This document shows, piece after piece, positions 8,514 through 17,607 of a stretch of 64,000 bases of DNA. How positions within the stretch are numbered: the stretch's first letter is position 1; each line of letters begins with the position of its first letter. The notes under the pieces are model-generated. The model made no database searches. It worked only from the letters and a program-made list of their open reading frames with translations, and was not told the origin of the DNA. Origin of the DNA: Nocardioides sp. J54 (GTDB lineage: Bacteria > Actinomycetota > Actinomycetes > Propionibacteriales > Nocardioidaceae); contig NZ_JAER01000007.1 in assembly GCF_000519005.1 (NCBI RefSeq), positions 1 to 64,000 on the forward strand, in the 5' to 3' direction. The translations under genes were made by a program, and so were the position numbers.

Positions 8514-9763
8514 CCGCCGTGCTGGGCAACGAGACCACCGACGTCACCACCGTCGACGCTGTCGACACCGACGCTGTCGACACCGAGGCCGCGCTGCGTG
8601 CCGAGCTCGACCGGTACCGGCAGGCACTGCGCGCCGTGACCGAGGTGTGCCGATCGGCCGCCGAGGGAGACCTCGAGCCGCGCGTCGCGCGGATGGGCGA
8701 CGAGCCCGAGCTGCTCGCGGCCCGGTCCGCGGTCAACGCGCTGCTGGACCGCACCGACGCCTACGTCCGCGAGTCGTCGGCGTCGCTGCAGTACGCCGCC
8801 GACGGCAAGTTCTACCGCCGCTTCCTGGTCCGCGGCATGCTGGGCTCGTTCAAGGCCGGCGCCGTGACCATCAACGCCGCCATCGCGGCGATGGCCGACG
8901 CCAACACGCAGCTCGCCGAGCAGGAGCGCCTGCGCCTCGAGCTCGCCGACGGCTTCGAGGAGGCCGTGCTCGGCCTCTCCGACCAGGTCGCCGCCGCGGC
9001 CGCGGAGATGGAGGCGTCCTCGCGCACCCTCGCCGCGAACGCGGAGGGCACCGCGACCCGTGCGGTCCAGGTGTCGGAGAACTCCCACACCGCGGCGGAC
9101 GCCGTCACCGTCGCCGCTGCGGCCGTCGAGCAGCTGGTCAGCACGGTCCGCGCGATCGAGGAGCAGGCCGGCCAGTCCGACGAGGCCGGCAAGCGCGCGG
9201 TCGCCGAGGCCGACCAGGTCCGCGGCACCGTGCAGAGCCTGGCGACCGCCTCGCAGGAGATCGGCGAGGTGGTCAACCTGATCAGCCAGGTCGCCAGCCA
9301 GACCCGCCTGCTCGCGCTCAACGCGACCATCGAGGCGGCCCGCGCGGGGGAGTCCGGCAAGGGCTTCGCCGTCGTGGCGTCCGAGGTCAAGACGCTCGCG
9401 TCGGAGACCGCCGACGCGACCAGCCGGATCGAGCAGCAGGTGCACGCCATCCAGGCGGCCACCGGCGCCGCGGTCGGCGCGATCGAGACCATCGGCTCCG
9501 CGGTGCGCGGCATGGGTGACAACGTCTCGGCCATCGCCACGGCGGTCGGCGAGCAGCGGCACGCCGCCGCCGAGCTCAGCCGGACCACGACCGAGGCCGC
9601 GGGTGCGGTGTCGGGCGTCAACGAGGACGTGACCGCCATCGGCGAGGCGACCGTCGCCACGAGCACCGGCGCCAGCGAGATGACCGGCGCGTCGCTGGAG
9701 CTCTCGCGACTCTCCGCGGACCTGCGTACGCACGTCGCGGCGTTCCTGGAGCAGATCCGCTGA
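8510..9763 (+). CDS. Soluble methyl-accepting chemotaxis protein
   Basis: The 417-residue protein has no transmembrane segment. Residues ~1-140 contain helical HAMP-like or linker sequence ([20 protein letters not shown], then [20 protein letters not shown]). Residues ~150-400 form the long antiparallel coiled coil of a chemoreceptor, with the hairpin tip [19 protein letters not shown] near residue 270. This tip is where CheA and CheW bind in known systems. No che gene is seen in the window, so the partners lie elsewhere or the output is not chemotaxis. Coupling to the upstream PAS gene suggests a split Aer receptor. A strong terminator follows. Confidence 0.88.
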   Translation: MTAVLGNETTDVTTVDAVDTDAVDTEAALRAELDRYRQALRAVTEVCRSAAEGDLEPRVARMGDEPELLAARSAVNALLDRTDAYVRESSASLQYAADGKFYRRFLVRGMLGSFKAGAVTINAAIAAMADANTQLAEQERLRLELADGFEEAVLGLSDQVAAAAAEMEASSRTLAANAEGTATRAVQVSENSHTAADAVTVAAAAVEQLVSTVRAIEEQAGQSDEAGKRAVAEADQVRGTVQSLATASQEIGEVVNLISQVASQTRLLALNATIEAARAGESGKGFAVVASEVKTLASETADATSRIEQQVHAIQAATGAAVGAIETIGSAVRGMGDNVSAIATAVGEQRHAAAELSRTTTEAAGAVSGVNEDVTAIGEATVATSTGASEMTGASLELSRLSADLRTHVAAFLEQIR

Positions 9764-9810
9764 GCCAGGGCCTGCCGGGCGGCTGACGCCATTCGGCCGG
9801 GTCCGCGCGC

Positions 9811-9840
9811 GAGCCCGCCTTCCCACCGGGAGGCGGGCTC
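9811..9840. terminator. Bidirectional terminator after the chemoreceptor gene
   Basis: GAGCCCGCCT and AGGCGGGCTC make a perfect 10-bp stem with a 10-nt loop. It lies between the convergent chemoreceptor gene (ends 9763) and the DUF5703 gene (ends 9851). Confidence 0.8.
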
Positions 9841-9850
9841 GTCGGCTTCG

Positions 9851-10084
9851 TCAGGCGGTGCGGACCGCGCGGATGATCTTGCGGCGCAGCACGACGCGGC
9901 GCTTGCCGTCCGGGCCGATCTGGACCCGGTCGAGCTCCCAGCCGCCGTGCTCGGCACGCTCGACGAGCAGCTTGGCGACCATGTTGCGGGACCACCCGCG
10001 GTCGAAGGTGACCCGGTCGAACTCCCACTCGACCCCTCGGCCCAGGCCGCGCATCACGCCCGGCCGCAGCATCGACACGCTCAC
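9851..10084 (-). CDS. DUF5703 family small protein
   Basis: This 77-residue basic protein starts at GTG 10084, which overlaps the stop of the upstream aldo/keto reductase gene (GTGA). Its body (GVEWEFDRVTFDRGWSRNMV, then GGWELDRVQIGPDGKRRVVL) resembles the actinobacterial DUF5703 family as I remember it. The VAKLLVERAEHGGWELDRV pattern looks like a single small alpha/beta domain. The function is unknown. Coupling to the reductase implies co-expression. Confidence 0.65.
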   Translation of the reverse strand: MSVSMLRPGVMRGLGRGVEWEFDRVTFDRGWSRNMVAKLLVERAEHGGWELDRVQIGPDGKRRVVLRRKIIRAVRTA

Positions 10085-11034
10085 GCCGCACCTCCTGACA
10101 CGTCGTCCAGCGCACTGCGGATCTCCGCCGGCAGCACCTTCTCCTCGCTCCCGAGCGCGACCTTGAGCTGGGCGGCCGTCCGGGCGCCCACGACCGGCGC
10201 GGTGACGCCGGGGGCGTCGCGCACCCACACCAGGGCCACCTCGAGCGGGGTCCAGCCGAGGCCGTCGGCCGCGCGGGCCACCGCCTCGACGATGCCGCGG
10301 CTGCGGTCGTCGAGGTAGGTCTCCACGAAGGCGCCGTAGGTGCTCGACGCGGCACGCGAGTCCGAGGGGGTGCCGGTGCGGTACTTGCCGGTCAGCACGC
10401 CGCGGCCCAGCGGTGACCAGGGCAGCACGCCCAGCCCGAGGGCCTCGGCCGCCGGGAGCAGGTCGCGCTCGATGCGCCGGTTGACCAGGGAGTACTCCAC
10501 CTGGGTGGACACCAGCCGGGTCCGCCCCGGCACCGCCTCCTGCAGCGTCGCCGCGCGGGCGGTCTGCCAGGCGTTGTAGTTCGAGATGCCCGCGTACGCC
10601 GCCCGCCCGCTGCTCACCGCGACGTCGAGCGCGCTCAGCGTCTCCTCCAGCGGCACCTGGTCGGACCACACGTGGACCTGCCACAGGTCGACGTGGTCGG
10701 TCCCGAGCCGCCGCAGCGACGCGTCCAGCGTCCTCAGCAGGCCGCCGCGGGAGGTGTCGGTCACCCGCTCGCCGCCCCGGCGCGACACGCCGGCCTTGGT
10801 GGCGAGGACCACGTCGTCGCGGGCCACGACGTCGCCCAGGAGCGAGCCGATCAGCTCCTCCGAGCGCCCACCGGTGTACCCGGCAGCGGTGTCGATCGTC
10901 GTACCGCCGGCCTCGACGAACGCGGCCAGCTGGTCGCGGGCCTCGTGCTCGTCGGTCTCCGTGCCCCAGGACATGGTGCCGAGGGCCAGGCGAGACACCC
11001 TCAGGCCGCTCGCGCCGACGTACCGCTGCTGCAT
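10081..11034 (-). CDS. Aldo/keto reductase
   Basis: The 317-residue TIM-barrel NADPH-dependent reductase shows the catalytic tetrad of the family: Asp and Tyr in TIDTAAGYTGG, Lys in VVLATKAG, and His in LWQVHVW. The NADP-binding end is visible as PVVGARTAAQLKVAL. ATG 11034 is chosen because MQQRYVGASGLRVSRLALGT is the standard start of the family; longer frames upstream are not conserved. It would reduce aldehydes or ketones, with unknown substrate. It is coupled to the DUF5703 gene and divergent from uppP. Confidence 0.87.
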   Translation of the reverse strand: MQQRYVGASGLRVSRLALGTMSWGTETDEHEARDQLAAFVEAGGTTIDTAAGYTGGRSEELIGSLLGDVVARDDVVLATKAGVSRRGGERVTDTSRGGLLRTLDASLRRLGTDHVDLWQVHVWSDQVPLEETLSALDVAVSSGRAAYAGISNYNAWQTARAATLQEAVPGRTRLVSTQVEYSLVNRRIERDLLPAAEALGLGVLPWSPLGRGVLTGKYRTGTPSDSRAASSTYGAFVETYLDDRSRGIVEAVARAADGLGWTPLEVALVWVRDAPGVTAPVVGARTAAQLKVALGSEEKVLPAEIRSALDDVSGGAA

Positions 11035-11131
11035 GGGGGACAAGGTATCCGGCCACCGGCACGCTCGTGGCCCGGGCACGCCGGTGGGCGGCGCGCGGAC
11101 CGTCACCGGGAGGTCCCTAGGATGCTCTCCC

Positions 11132-11974
11132 GTGGCGGACTACCTGCAGGCAGTGTTCCTCGGCGTGCTCCAGGGCCTGACGGAGTTCCTGCCGATCTCC
11201 AGCAGCGCGCACCTGCGGATCTTCCCCGAGCTCTTCGGCTGGGGCGACGTCGGTGCCGCCTTCACCGCGGTCGTGCAGATCGGCACCGAGCTCGCGGTGC
11301 TGATCTACTTCCGCAAGGACATCTGGCGCATCGCCCGGGCGTGGGTGCTGTCGCTGTTCAAGCCGGAGTACCGCGGCGCCCTCGACGCGCGGATGGGCTG
11401 GTTCATCATCGTCGGCTCCCTGCCGATCGTGATCCTCGGCATCCTGCTCAAGGACGTCATCGAGGAGCACTTCCGCAACCTGTGGCTCATCGGCTGCACC
11501 CTGATCATCCTCGGCATCGTGCTCGGCATCGCCGACCGCATCGGCAGCACCCAGAAGGTCATCAAGCAGATGAGCCTCCGCGACGCCCTCCTGATGGGCA
11601 GCGCGCAGGCGATGGCGCTGATCCCCGGGGTCTCCCGCTCCGGCGCCACCCTGTCGATGGGCCGCTTCCTCGGGTACGAGCGCGAGGCCGCCACCCGCTT
11701 CGCCTTCCTGCTCGCCATCCCGGCCGTCGTCGGCGCCGGGCTCTTCGAGCTCAAGGAGATCGGCCACGTCGGCGAGGCCGTCCCCGGGCAGGCCGACTAC
11801 GGCTGGGGCCCGACCATCACCGCGACCGTCGTGTCCTTCGTCGTCGGCTACGCCGCCATCGCCTGGCTGCTGCGCTGGGTCACCACGAAGTCCTACACCC
11901 CGTTCGTCATCTACCGCGTCCTGCTCGGCGCCGGTGTCCTGGCCCTGCTCGCCGCCGGGGTGCTGACCGCCTGA
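11132..11974 (+). CDS. uppP: Undecaprenyl-diphosphatase
   Basis: This 280-residue integral membrane enzyme dephosphorylates undecaprenyl pyrophosphate, recycling the lipid carrier for cell-wall synthesis, and its activity underlies bacitracin tolerance. The family signatures are clear: GVLQGLTEFLPISSSAHL at residues 11-28 and GVSRSGATLSMGRFLG around 170-185. About eight hydrophobic segments are present. GTG 11132 is the start giving the expected N-terminus VADYLQAVFLGVLQG. A copy of the dispersed 60-bp repeat lies 33 bp downstream, where a terminator would be expected. Confidence 0.95.
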   Translation: MADYLQAVFLGVLQGLTEFLPISSSAHLRIFPELFGWGDVGAAFTAVVQIGTELAVLIYFRKDIWRIARAWVLSLFKPEYRGALDARMGWFIIVGSLPIVILGILLKDVIEEHFRNLWLIGCTLIILGIVLGIADRIGSTQKVIKQMSLRDALLMGSAQAMALIPGVSRSGATLSMGRFLGYEREAATRFAFLLAIPAVVGAGLFELKEIGHVGEAVPGQADYGWGPTITATVVSFVVGYAAIAWLLRWVTTKSYTPFVIYRVLLGAGVLALLAAGVLTA

Positions 11975-12007
11975 TGCGGCCCGCGACCGGAGAGGTCGAG
12001 CAGGCGC

Positions 12008-12067
12008 CGATTGGGCAGGAACTGCAGCTCCAGGGGCCGAAATGTTGCGGTTTGGGACCAAACCGCA
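12008..12067 (-). repeat. 60-bp palindrome-plus-half-site element, copy 1 (reverse)
   Basis: The 22-bp palindrome with arms TGCGGTTTGG and CCAAACCGCA lies at 12046-12067 and is perfect. The half-site (reverse complement of TGCAGTTCCTGCCCAATCG) lies at 12008-12026. The register between the two motifs is 41 bp. It sits between the convergent uppP and corA genes. Confidence 0.9.
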
Positions 12068-12082
12068 ATGGCTCCGGCCCCC

Positions 12083-13063
12083 TCAGAACCACCCCGACCG
12101 CTTGAACAGCACCCACAGCCCCGCCGCCGCCACCACCATCAGCAGCAGCGCGAAGGGGTAGCCGAAGGTCCAGTCCAGCTCCGGCATGTGCGTGAAGTTC
12201 ATGCCGTAGACCCCCGCGATCAGCGTGGGTACGACGACCAGGGCTGCCCCGGCGGAGATCTTGCGCATGTCGTCGTTCTGCTGGACCGCGATCTGGGCGA
12301 CGTGGGCGTCGAAGGCGGTGGACAGCAGGCTGTCGAGGGTGTCGACCTCGTCGGCCGCCTGGGCGAGGTGGTCGCTGACGTCCCGGAAGAAGGGGGCGGC
12401 CTCGGCCTCGATGAGGTCGACCGACCCCGTGGCGAACCGGCGCATCGGCTCGCGGAGGGGGAGGACCGCGCGGCGGACCTCGGAGATCTCGCGCTTGAGC
12501 ACGTAGATCCGGTTGCCGTCGTTGGTGCGCTCCTCGGAGAACACCGACTCCTCGACCTCGTCGACGTCGACCTGGAGCTCGGCGACCACGGCGGCGTAGC
12601 CGTCGACGACGGCGTCACACACGGCGTAGACCACCGCGGACGGCCCGTGGTCGAGGACGGTCTGCTTCTGCTCGAGGTCGTGGCGGGCGTTGCTGAGCGC
12701 CGACCCCCGGCCGTGGCGGACGGTGATGACGAAGTCGCGGCCGATGAAGACGTTGATCTCGCCGGTCTCGACGGCGTCGTCCTCGTCGACGTACCAGAGC
12801 GTCTTGAGCACGAGGAAGAGGCTGTCGTCGTACCTCTCGAGCTTGGGGCGCTGGTGGGCGACCACCGCGTCCTCGACCGCCAGCGGATGGAGGTCGAAGG
12901 CGTCGGCGATCTCGGAGAGCTCGTCGTGGGAGGGCTCGAAGAGGCCGACCCAGACGAAGTCGTGCTCGGCGCTGGCGGCCTCGCGCAGCGCGCGGTAGTC
13001 CTGCCGGTGGCAGTCCACCGGCAGCCGGACGCCGTGGCGGTAGACGGCGCTGTCGACGATCAC
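12083..13063 (-). CDS. corA: CorA-type magnesium/cobalt transporter
   Basis: The 326-residue protein has the CorA layout: a large acidic cytoplasmic domain (residues 1-265) with a long stalk helix, then two C-terminal membrane helices. The signature GMN is in GVYGMNFTHMPELDW near residue 280, and the protein ends with a basic tail, LFKRSGWF. CorA pentamers import Mg2+ (and Co2+) through the inner membrane. GTG 13063 gives the start VIVDSAVYRHG; GTG 13072 is an alternative. It is convergent with uppP and divergent from the phosphomutase gene. Confidence 0.9.
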   Translation of the reverse strand: MIVDSAVYRHGVRLPVDCHRQDYRALREAASAEHDFVWVGLFEPSHDELSEIADAFDLHPLAVEDAVVAHQRPKLERYDDSLFLVLKTLWYVDEDDAVETGEINVFIGRDFVITVRHGRGSALSNARHDLEQKQTVLDHGPSAVVYAVCDAVVDGYAAVVAELQVDVDEVEESVFSEERTNDGNRIYVLKREISEVRRAVLPLREPMRRFATGSVDLIEAEAAPFFRDVSDHLAQAADEVDTLDSLLSTAFDAHVAQIAVQQNDDMRKISAGAALVVVPTLIAGVYGMNFTHMPELDWTFGYPFALLLMVVAAAGLWVLFKRSGWF

Positions 13064-13112
13064 GTCGCCCACGCTAGTCCCGCTCGACCGGGGCTGCTCT
13101 AGGCTCGCCGCC

Positions 13113-13811
13113 ATGGCCACGCTCCTGCTGGTGCGCCACGGGCGCACCACCGCCAACGCCTCCGGCGTGCTCGCCGGACGCACGCCCGGGGTCGTGCTCG
13201 ACGACACCGGCGTCGAGCAGGCAGCGCGGGCGGGGGCAAGGATCGCCGCCGTGCCGATCGCGCGCCTGGTCACCAGCCCCCAGGAGCGCTGCAAGCAGAC
13301 CGCGAAGGCGGTCGCCGACGCGCAGCGCGGCGCGGGCCACCCCGCGGTGCGGGCCCGCTCCGAGAAGGCGCTCGCCGAGTGCGACTACGGCGACTGGCAG
13401 GGCCAGCCCATCAAGGAGCTGCTCAACGACCCGCTGTGGCGCACGGTGCAGCAGCAGCCGTCCGCCGTCACCTTCCCCGGCGGGGAGTCGATGGTCGTGA
13501 TGCAGCACCGTGCGGTGTCGGCGGTACGACGCATCGACGCCGCTGTCACCGCCGAGCACGGTGCCGAGGCCGTGTGGGTCGCGGTGAGCCACGGCGACAT
13601 CATCAAGGCGCTGCTGGCCGACGCCCTGGGCCTGCACCTCGACCTCTTCCAGCGCATCCACGTCGACCCCGCGTCGGTGTCGGTGATCCGCTTCGCGCCG
13701 GACCGGCCGTACGTCCTGGCGACCAACACCCACGACGGTGACCTGTCGTGGCTGCGGGCGAAGCCAGCCGAGGGCGGGGCGGTCGTCGGCGGCGGCGCCG
13801 GACCTCGCTGA
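13113..13811 (+). CDS. Histidine phosphatase family protein (MSMEG_4193-type putative phosphomutase)
   Basis: This 232-residue protein has the RHG catalytic motif (LLLVRHGRTTAN, residues 4-15), the second catalytic region TSPQERCKQTAKAV and the closing VSHGDIIKALLAD. It belongs to the actinobacterial subfamily found next to mshC, DUF3090 and SCO1664-like genes (Rv2135c in M. tuberculosis, from memory). A phosphatase acting on a small phosphorylated compound is likely. A direct role in mycothiol metabolism is suggested only by gene neighbourhood. The DUF3090 gene follows after 32 bp in the same direction. Confidence 0.85.
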   Translation: MATLLLVRHGRTTANASGVLAGRTPGVVLDDTGVEQAARAGARIAAVPIARLVTSPQERCKQTAKAVADAQRGAGHPAVRARSEKALAECDYGDWQGQPIKELLNDPLWRTVQQQPSAVTFPGGESMVVMQHRAVSAVRRIDAAVTAEHGAEAVWVAVSHGDIIKALLADALGLHLDLFQRIHVDPASVSVIRFAPDRPYVLATNTHDGDLSWLRAKPAEGGAVVGGGAGPR

Positions 13812-13843
13812 CGACGGTTGCGACGACGCCCTAGGGTGGCGGC

Positions 13844-14398
13844 ATGCCGATCGTCCACGGATTCGACCCGCCGGAGCGCTTCGTCGCCGGCACCGTCGGC
13901 GAGCCCGGGAGCCGGACCTTCTTCCTGCAGGCCACCGAGGGCAACCGCGTCGTGTCGGTCGCGCTCGAGAAGCAGCAGGTCGCGGCGCTCTCGGAGCGGG
14001 TGGACGAGCTCCTCGACGAGGTGATCGCGGACGGTACGGCGCAGGGCGTGATCCCCGCCGTCGCCCCCTTCGCGCTCACGGACGACGCGCCGCTGGCACA
14101 GCCCATCGAGGAGGAGTTCCGGGCCGGGACGATGACCCTGTCGTGGGACCCGGCCGACGAGCGCGTCGTGATCGAGGTGTTCCCCGTGGGGGAGGAGCCC
14201 GCCGAGCTCACCGACGGCGACGAGCCGTCGGAGATGCTCCTGGTCCGGCTCGAGCCCGGCCAGGCGCGGGCGTTCGTGAAGCGCGCCGAGGCCGTTGTCG
14301 GCGCCGGTCGACCGTCCTGCCCGTTCTGCGGCCAGCCGATCGACCCGGACGGGCACCTCTGCGTCCGCGCCAACGGGTTCAAGCGCCGCCAGCCCTGA
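13844..14398 (+). CDS. DUF3090 family protein
   Basis: The 184-residue acidic protein matches the actinobacterial DUF3090 family: the opening VHGFDPPERFVAGTVGEPG, a central RVVSVALEKQQVAALSERVD, and a C-terminal zinc-ribbon-like CPFCGQP ending in a basic FKRR tail. Its function is unknown. It is found almost only beside the SCO1664-like gene and mshC, which has led to the suggestion that it is connected with mycothiol. It lies 15 bp upstream of the SCO1664-like gene, so the two are probably co-transcribed. Confidence 0.85.
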   Translation: MPIVHGFDPPERFVAGTVGEPGSRTFFLQATEGNRVVSVALEKQQVAALSERVDELLDEVIADGTAQGVIPAVAPFALTDDAPLAQPIEEEFRAGTMTLSWDPADERVVIEVFPVGEEPAELTDGDEPSEMLLVRLEPGQARAFVKRAEAVVGAGRPSCPFCGQPIDPDGHLCVRANGFKRRQP

Positions 14399-14413
14399 GA
14401 TGCCGTTCCTGTC

Positions 14414-15172
14414 ATGCCCGGTCCTGAGATGCCCGGGCTGAGCCTGCGGGGCCGGATCATGCCGGCCTCCAACGCGACCTTCCTCGCCGAGCTCGACGGC
14501 CGCGAGGTCGTCTACAAGCCGGTCGCGGGGGAGCGGCCTCTGTGGGACTTCCCCGGCGGCACGCTGGCCGACCGCGAGGTGGCGGCGTACCTCGTCTCCG
14601 AGGCGACCGGCTGGGACATCGTGCCGCGCACCTGGTGGGGCGAGGGCCCGCACGGGCCCGGCATGCTCCAGGAGTGGTGCGAGGTCGACCCCGACGGCGA
14701 CGCCGTCGACCTGGTCCGGGCCGGTACGACGCCCGACGGGTGGCTCGAGGTCTTCGAGGGCCTCGACGACCGCGACCAGCCGGTGACCCTCGTCCACGAG
14801 GACACCGTCGCGCTGCGCCGGATCGCGGTGTTCGACGTCGTCGTGAACAACGCCGACCGCAAGGGCGGCCACGTCCTGGCCATGCCCGACGGGCACCGCC
14901 ACGGCGTGGACCACGGCATCGCCTTCCACCACGAGCCGAAGCTCCGCACCGTGCTGTGGGGCTGGGCCGGCACCCCGCTCACCGACGAGGAGGTCTCCAC
15001 CGTGCGCTCCGTCCTCGCCGCGGTGCGCGGCGAGCTGGGGGAGCAGCTCGGCTTCCACCTGGCCGAGCACGAGATCACCGCGCTCGAGCGCCGGGCCGAG
15101 AGGCTGCTCGCCGCCGGCGTCCTGCCCGGTCCGCACGGCGGGTGGCCCGCGATCCCGTGGCCACCCTTTTGA
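14414..15172 (+). CDS. SCO1664 family protein (PI3/PI4-kinase-like fold)
   Basis: This 252-residue protein contains the SCO1664-family pattern: ATFLAELDGREVVYKPVAGE near the start, a kinase-like lysine in YKP, and the catalytic-type segment FDVVVNNADRKGGHVL followed by GVDHGIAFH. These resemble the N..D and DHG motifs of phosphatidylinositol-3/4-kinase-like folds. The family is restricted to actinobacteria and sits next to mshC. Its substrate is unknown. An inositol-containing compound is an attractive guess because mycothiol contains inositol, but that is inference. The start could also be ATG 14429, which removes five residues. Confidence 0.82.
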   Translation: MPGPEMPGLSLRGRIMPASNATFLAELDGREVVYKPVAGERPLWDFPGGTLADREVAAYLVSEATGWDIVPRTWWGEGPHGPGMLQEWCEVDPDGDAVDLVRAGTTPDGWLEVFEGLDDRDQPVTLVHEDTVALRRIAVFDVVVNNADRKGGHVLAMPDGHRHGVDHGIAFHHEPKLRTVLWGWAGTPLTDEEVSTVRSVLAAVRGELGEQLGFHLAEHEITALERRAERLLAAGVLPGPHGGWPAIPWPPF

Positions 15173-15207
15173 CCGAGGGCTTCTGCTGAACAACTAGCAT
15201 CAGCCGC

Positions 15208-16446
15208 ATGCGCGCATGGAACGCCCCGGGCCTCCCGGCACTGCCGGTCGCCGGCCCTCCCGTCGTCCTCCACGACACCGCGACGGGCGGGACCGTCGAG
15301 ACGACCCCGGACGACGGCGTCGCGCGCCTGTACGTCTGCGGCATCACGCCGTACGACGCCACCCACATCGGCCACGCGAACACCTACATCGCCTTCGACC
15401 TGCTCAACCGCGCCTGGCGCGCGGCCGGCCACGACGTCCGCTTCGTGCAGAACGTGACCGACGTCGACGACCCGCTGCTCGAGCGCGCGACCAAGGTCGG
15501 CGTCGACTGGGTCGAGCTCGCCGAGCGGGAGACCGAGCTCTTCCGCAAGGACATGGAGGCCCTGCGGGTGCTCCCGCCGGCGGCGTACGTCGGCGCGGTC
15601 GAGTCGATCCCGCTGGTGATCGAGCTGGTGCAGCGCCTCGAGGCCGCGGGCGCGATCTACCGCGTCGAGGACGACCTCTACTTCTCGGTCAGCGCCGACC
15701 CCGCCTTCGGCGAGGAGTCCGGCTACGACCGCGACACCATGCTGCGGTTCTTCGGCGAGCGCGGCGGCGACCCGGACCGGGCCGGCAAGAAGGACCCCCT
15801 CGACTGCGTCGTCTGGCGCGGCGAGCGCGAGGGCGAGCCGTCGTGGGACAGCCCGTGGGGCCCCGGCCGCCCCGGCTGGCACATCGAGTGCGCCGCGATC
15901 GCGCTGAAGGAGCTCGGCGGCCGCTTCGACGTCCAGGGCGGCGGCAGCGACCTCGTCTTCCCGCACCACGAGATGTGCGCCGGCCACGTGCAGGTCGCCA
16001 CCGGTGAGCCGTTCGCCAAGGTCTACTCGCACGCCGGGATGGTGGCCTACGACGGCGAGAAGATGTCGAAGTCGCTCGGCAACCTCGTCTTCGTATCCGC
16101 CCTGCGCAACAGCGACATCGACCCGATGGCGATCCGCCTCACCCTGCTGCGCCACCACTACCGCGCCGACTGGGAGTGGACCGACGACCAGCTCTGGACC
16201 GCGGTCGACGACCTCGCCGACTGGCGCCGCGCCCTCGCCCTCGGCGCCGGCGCCCCCGCCGGCCCGGTGGTCGAGGAGATCCTCGCCGCCCTGGCCGACG
16301 ACCTCGACGCCCCCCGCGCCACCGCCGCGGTCGACGCCTGGGTCCGCGCCACCCTCGGCACCGACGGCCTCGCCGACACCAGCGACCCGGACGCCGCCAT
16401 CACCCTGCTGCCCGTCCTCGACGCCGCGCTCGGTCTCAGCCTCTGA
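15208..16446 (+). CDS. mshC: L-cysteine:1D-myo-inositol 2-amino-2-deoxy-alpha-D-glucopyranoside ligase
   Basis: The 412-residue protein is a cysteinyl-tRNA-synthetase homologue that joins cysteine to GlcN-inositol using ATP, the penultimate step of mycothiol synthesis. Class I motifs are visible: [17 protein letters not shown] (zinc ligand Cys and HIGH-like motif) near residues 43-60, [16 protein letters not shown] and KMSKSLGN near residues 285-292. It lacks the long C-terminal tRNA-binding region of CysS, and it starts with the MshC-type [13 protein letters not shown]. Neighbouring DUF3090 and SCO1664-like genes also point to MshC. Two repeat elements follow the stop codon. Confidence 0.93.
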   Translation: MRAWNAPGLPALPVAGPPVVLHDTATGGTVETTPDDGVARLYVCGITPYDATHIGHANTYIAFDLLNRAWRAAGHDVRFVQNVTDVDDPLLERATKVGVDWVELAERETELFRKDMEALRVLPPAAYVGAVESIPLVIELVQRLEAAGAIYRVEDDLYFSVSADPAFGEESGYDRDTMLRFFGERGGDPDRAGKKDPLDCVVWRGEREGEPSWDSPWGPGRPGWHIECAAIALKELGGRFDVQGGGSDLVFPHHEMCAGHVQVATGEPFAKVYSHAGMVAYDGEKMSKSLGNLVFVSALRNSDIDPMAIRLTLLRHHYRADWEWTDDQLWTAVDDLADWRRALALGAGAPAGPVVEEILAALADDLDAPRATAAVDAWVRATLGTDGLADTSDPDAAITLLPVLDAALGLSL

Positions 16447-16469
16447 CGCGGACTGGCAGCCCGGGGCGC

Positions 16470-16529
16470 TGCCGTTTGGTCCCAAACCGCAGCAATTCAG
16501 GCCCCGGAGCTGCAGTTTCTGACCAATCG
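16470..16529 (+). repeat. 60-bp element, copy 2 (forward)
   Basis: The palindrome is at 16470-16491 with one mismatch (C for G at 16473). The half-site TGCAGTTTCTGACCAATCG is at 16511-16529. The register is 41 bp. It lies just after mshC and is followed in the same direction by copy 3. Confidence 0.88.
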
Positions 16530-16592
16530 ATCGATCCAGGTCCGGCGTACTCCGCGCCCGGCCTCGACCGCCGCTCCGGCGGGTCAGGGCAT

Positions 16593-16652
16593 TGCGGTTT
16601 GGTCCCAAACCACAGCAATACGAGCCCTGGAGCTGCAGTTCCTGCCCATTCG
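16593..16652 (+). repeat. 60-bp element, copy 3 (forward)
   Basis: The palindrome is at 16593-16614 with one mismatch (A for G near its right end), and the half-site TGCAGTTCCTGCCCATTCG is at 16634-16652. The register is 41 bp. Copies 2 and 3 are tandem with a 123-bp period and lie between the convergent mshC and PAC2 genes. Confidence 0.88.
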
Positions 16653-16717
16653 ACCGATCCAAGCCAGCGCCAGCCAACGACCGGCCAGCCCACCCACACC
16701 CACCGGCCAGCTGAGCC

Positions 16718-17563
16718 CTACCGCTCCTCGCCCCGCCGCTTGAGGTACCGCTCGAACTCCCGGGCGATGGCCTCCCCGGACGCCTCGGGGAGGTCGGCGG
16801 TGTCCCGCGACTCCTCCAGCGACCGGACGTAGTCGGCGATGTCCTCGTCCTCCTCGGCCAGCTCGTCGACGCCGCGCTCCCAGGCCCTGGCCTCCTCGGG
16901 CAGGTCGCCGAGGGGGAGCGGGATGTCGAAGAGGTCGTCGAGGCGGGTGAGCAGGGCCAGGGTGGCCTTCGGGCAGGGCGGCTGGGCGACGTAGTGCGGG
17001 ACGGCGGCCCAGTACGACACGGCGGGCAGGTCGACCTTGGTGCAGGCGTCCTGCAGGACGCCGACGATGCCGGTCGGTCCCTCGTAGGTCGACTGCTCGA
17101 GGTCGAGCTTGTCGAGCAGGTCCGGCTCGGTCGAGGCGCCGGACACCGGGATCGGGCGGGTGTGCGGGCTGTCGGAGAGCAGGGCCCCGAGGGTGACCAG
17201 CAGCTCGCCGCCGAGGTCGTCGATCGTCGCGAGCAGCTCGGCGGTGAACTGCCGCCAGCGCATGTTGGGCTCGATGCCGCGGATCAGGATGACGTCGCGG
17301 TCGAGGTTCGGGGGAGAGGCGACGGCGACGTGGGTGCTGGGCCAGGTGAGCTTGCGGAAGCCGTTCTCGTCGATGCCGACCGTGGGCCGGTTGACCTGGA
17401 AGTCGTAGTAGTCCTCGGGGTCGATCGCGGCGACGACCCGCGCGTTCCACGCCTTCATCAGGTGGTCGACCACGGCGGTGGCCGACTCGGCGGCGTCGTT
17501 CCAACCCTCGAACGCTGCGATGACCACAGGCCGGACCAGACCGGTGACCGTCTCGATCTCCAT
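16718..17563 (-). CDS. PAC2 family protein
   Basis: The 281-residue protein has the PAC2 pattern: VVIAAFEGWNDAAESATAVV at residues 13-32, then DPEDYYDFQVNRPTV and VILIRGIEPNMRWR. The PAC2 fold is named after a eukaryotic proteasome-assembly chaperone. In actinobacteria this gene (Rv2125-like) sits close to the proteasome locus, as it does here. Its role in PrcBA assembly is not established. The acidic C-terminus (EEDEDIADYVRSLEE) is typical. ATG 17563 is preferred over GTG 17566. It is divergent from metH. Confidence 0.85.
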   Translation of the reverse strand: MEIETVTGLVRPVVIAAFEGWNDAAESATAVVDHLMKAWNARVVAAIDPEDYYDFQVNRPTVGIDENGFRKLTWPSTHVAVASPPNLDRDVILIRGIEPNMRWRQFTAELLATIDDLGGELLVTLGALLSDSPHTRPIPVSGASTEPDLLDKLDLEQSTYEGPTGIVGVLQDACTKVDLPAVSYWAAVPHYVAQPPCPKATLALLTRLDDLFDIPLPLGDLPEEARAWERGVDELAEEDEDIADYVRSLEESRDTADLPEASGEAIAREFERYLKRRGEER

Positions 17564-17607
17564 CACTCCTCGAGCCTAGTCGGCGATCCCGAGTAGCATG
17601 GGCACCA

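Noticed and set aside
15208..16446. Cysteinyl-tRNA synthetase
   Set aside because: The protein is short for CysS, lacks the C-terminal tRNA-binding part, and stands in the mycothiol cluster, so MshC fits better.
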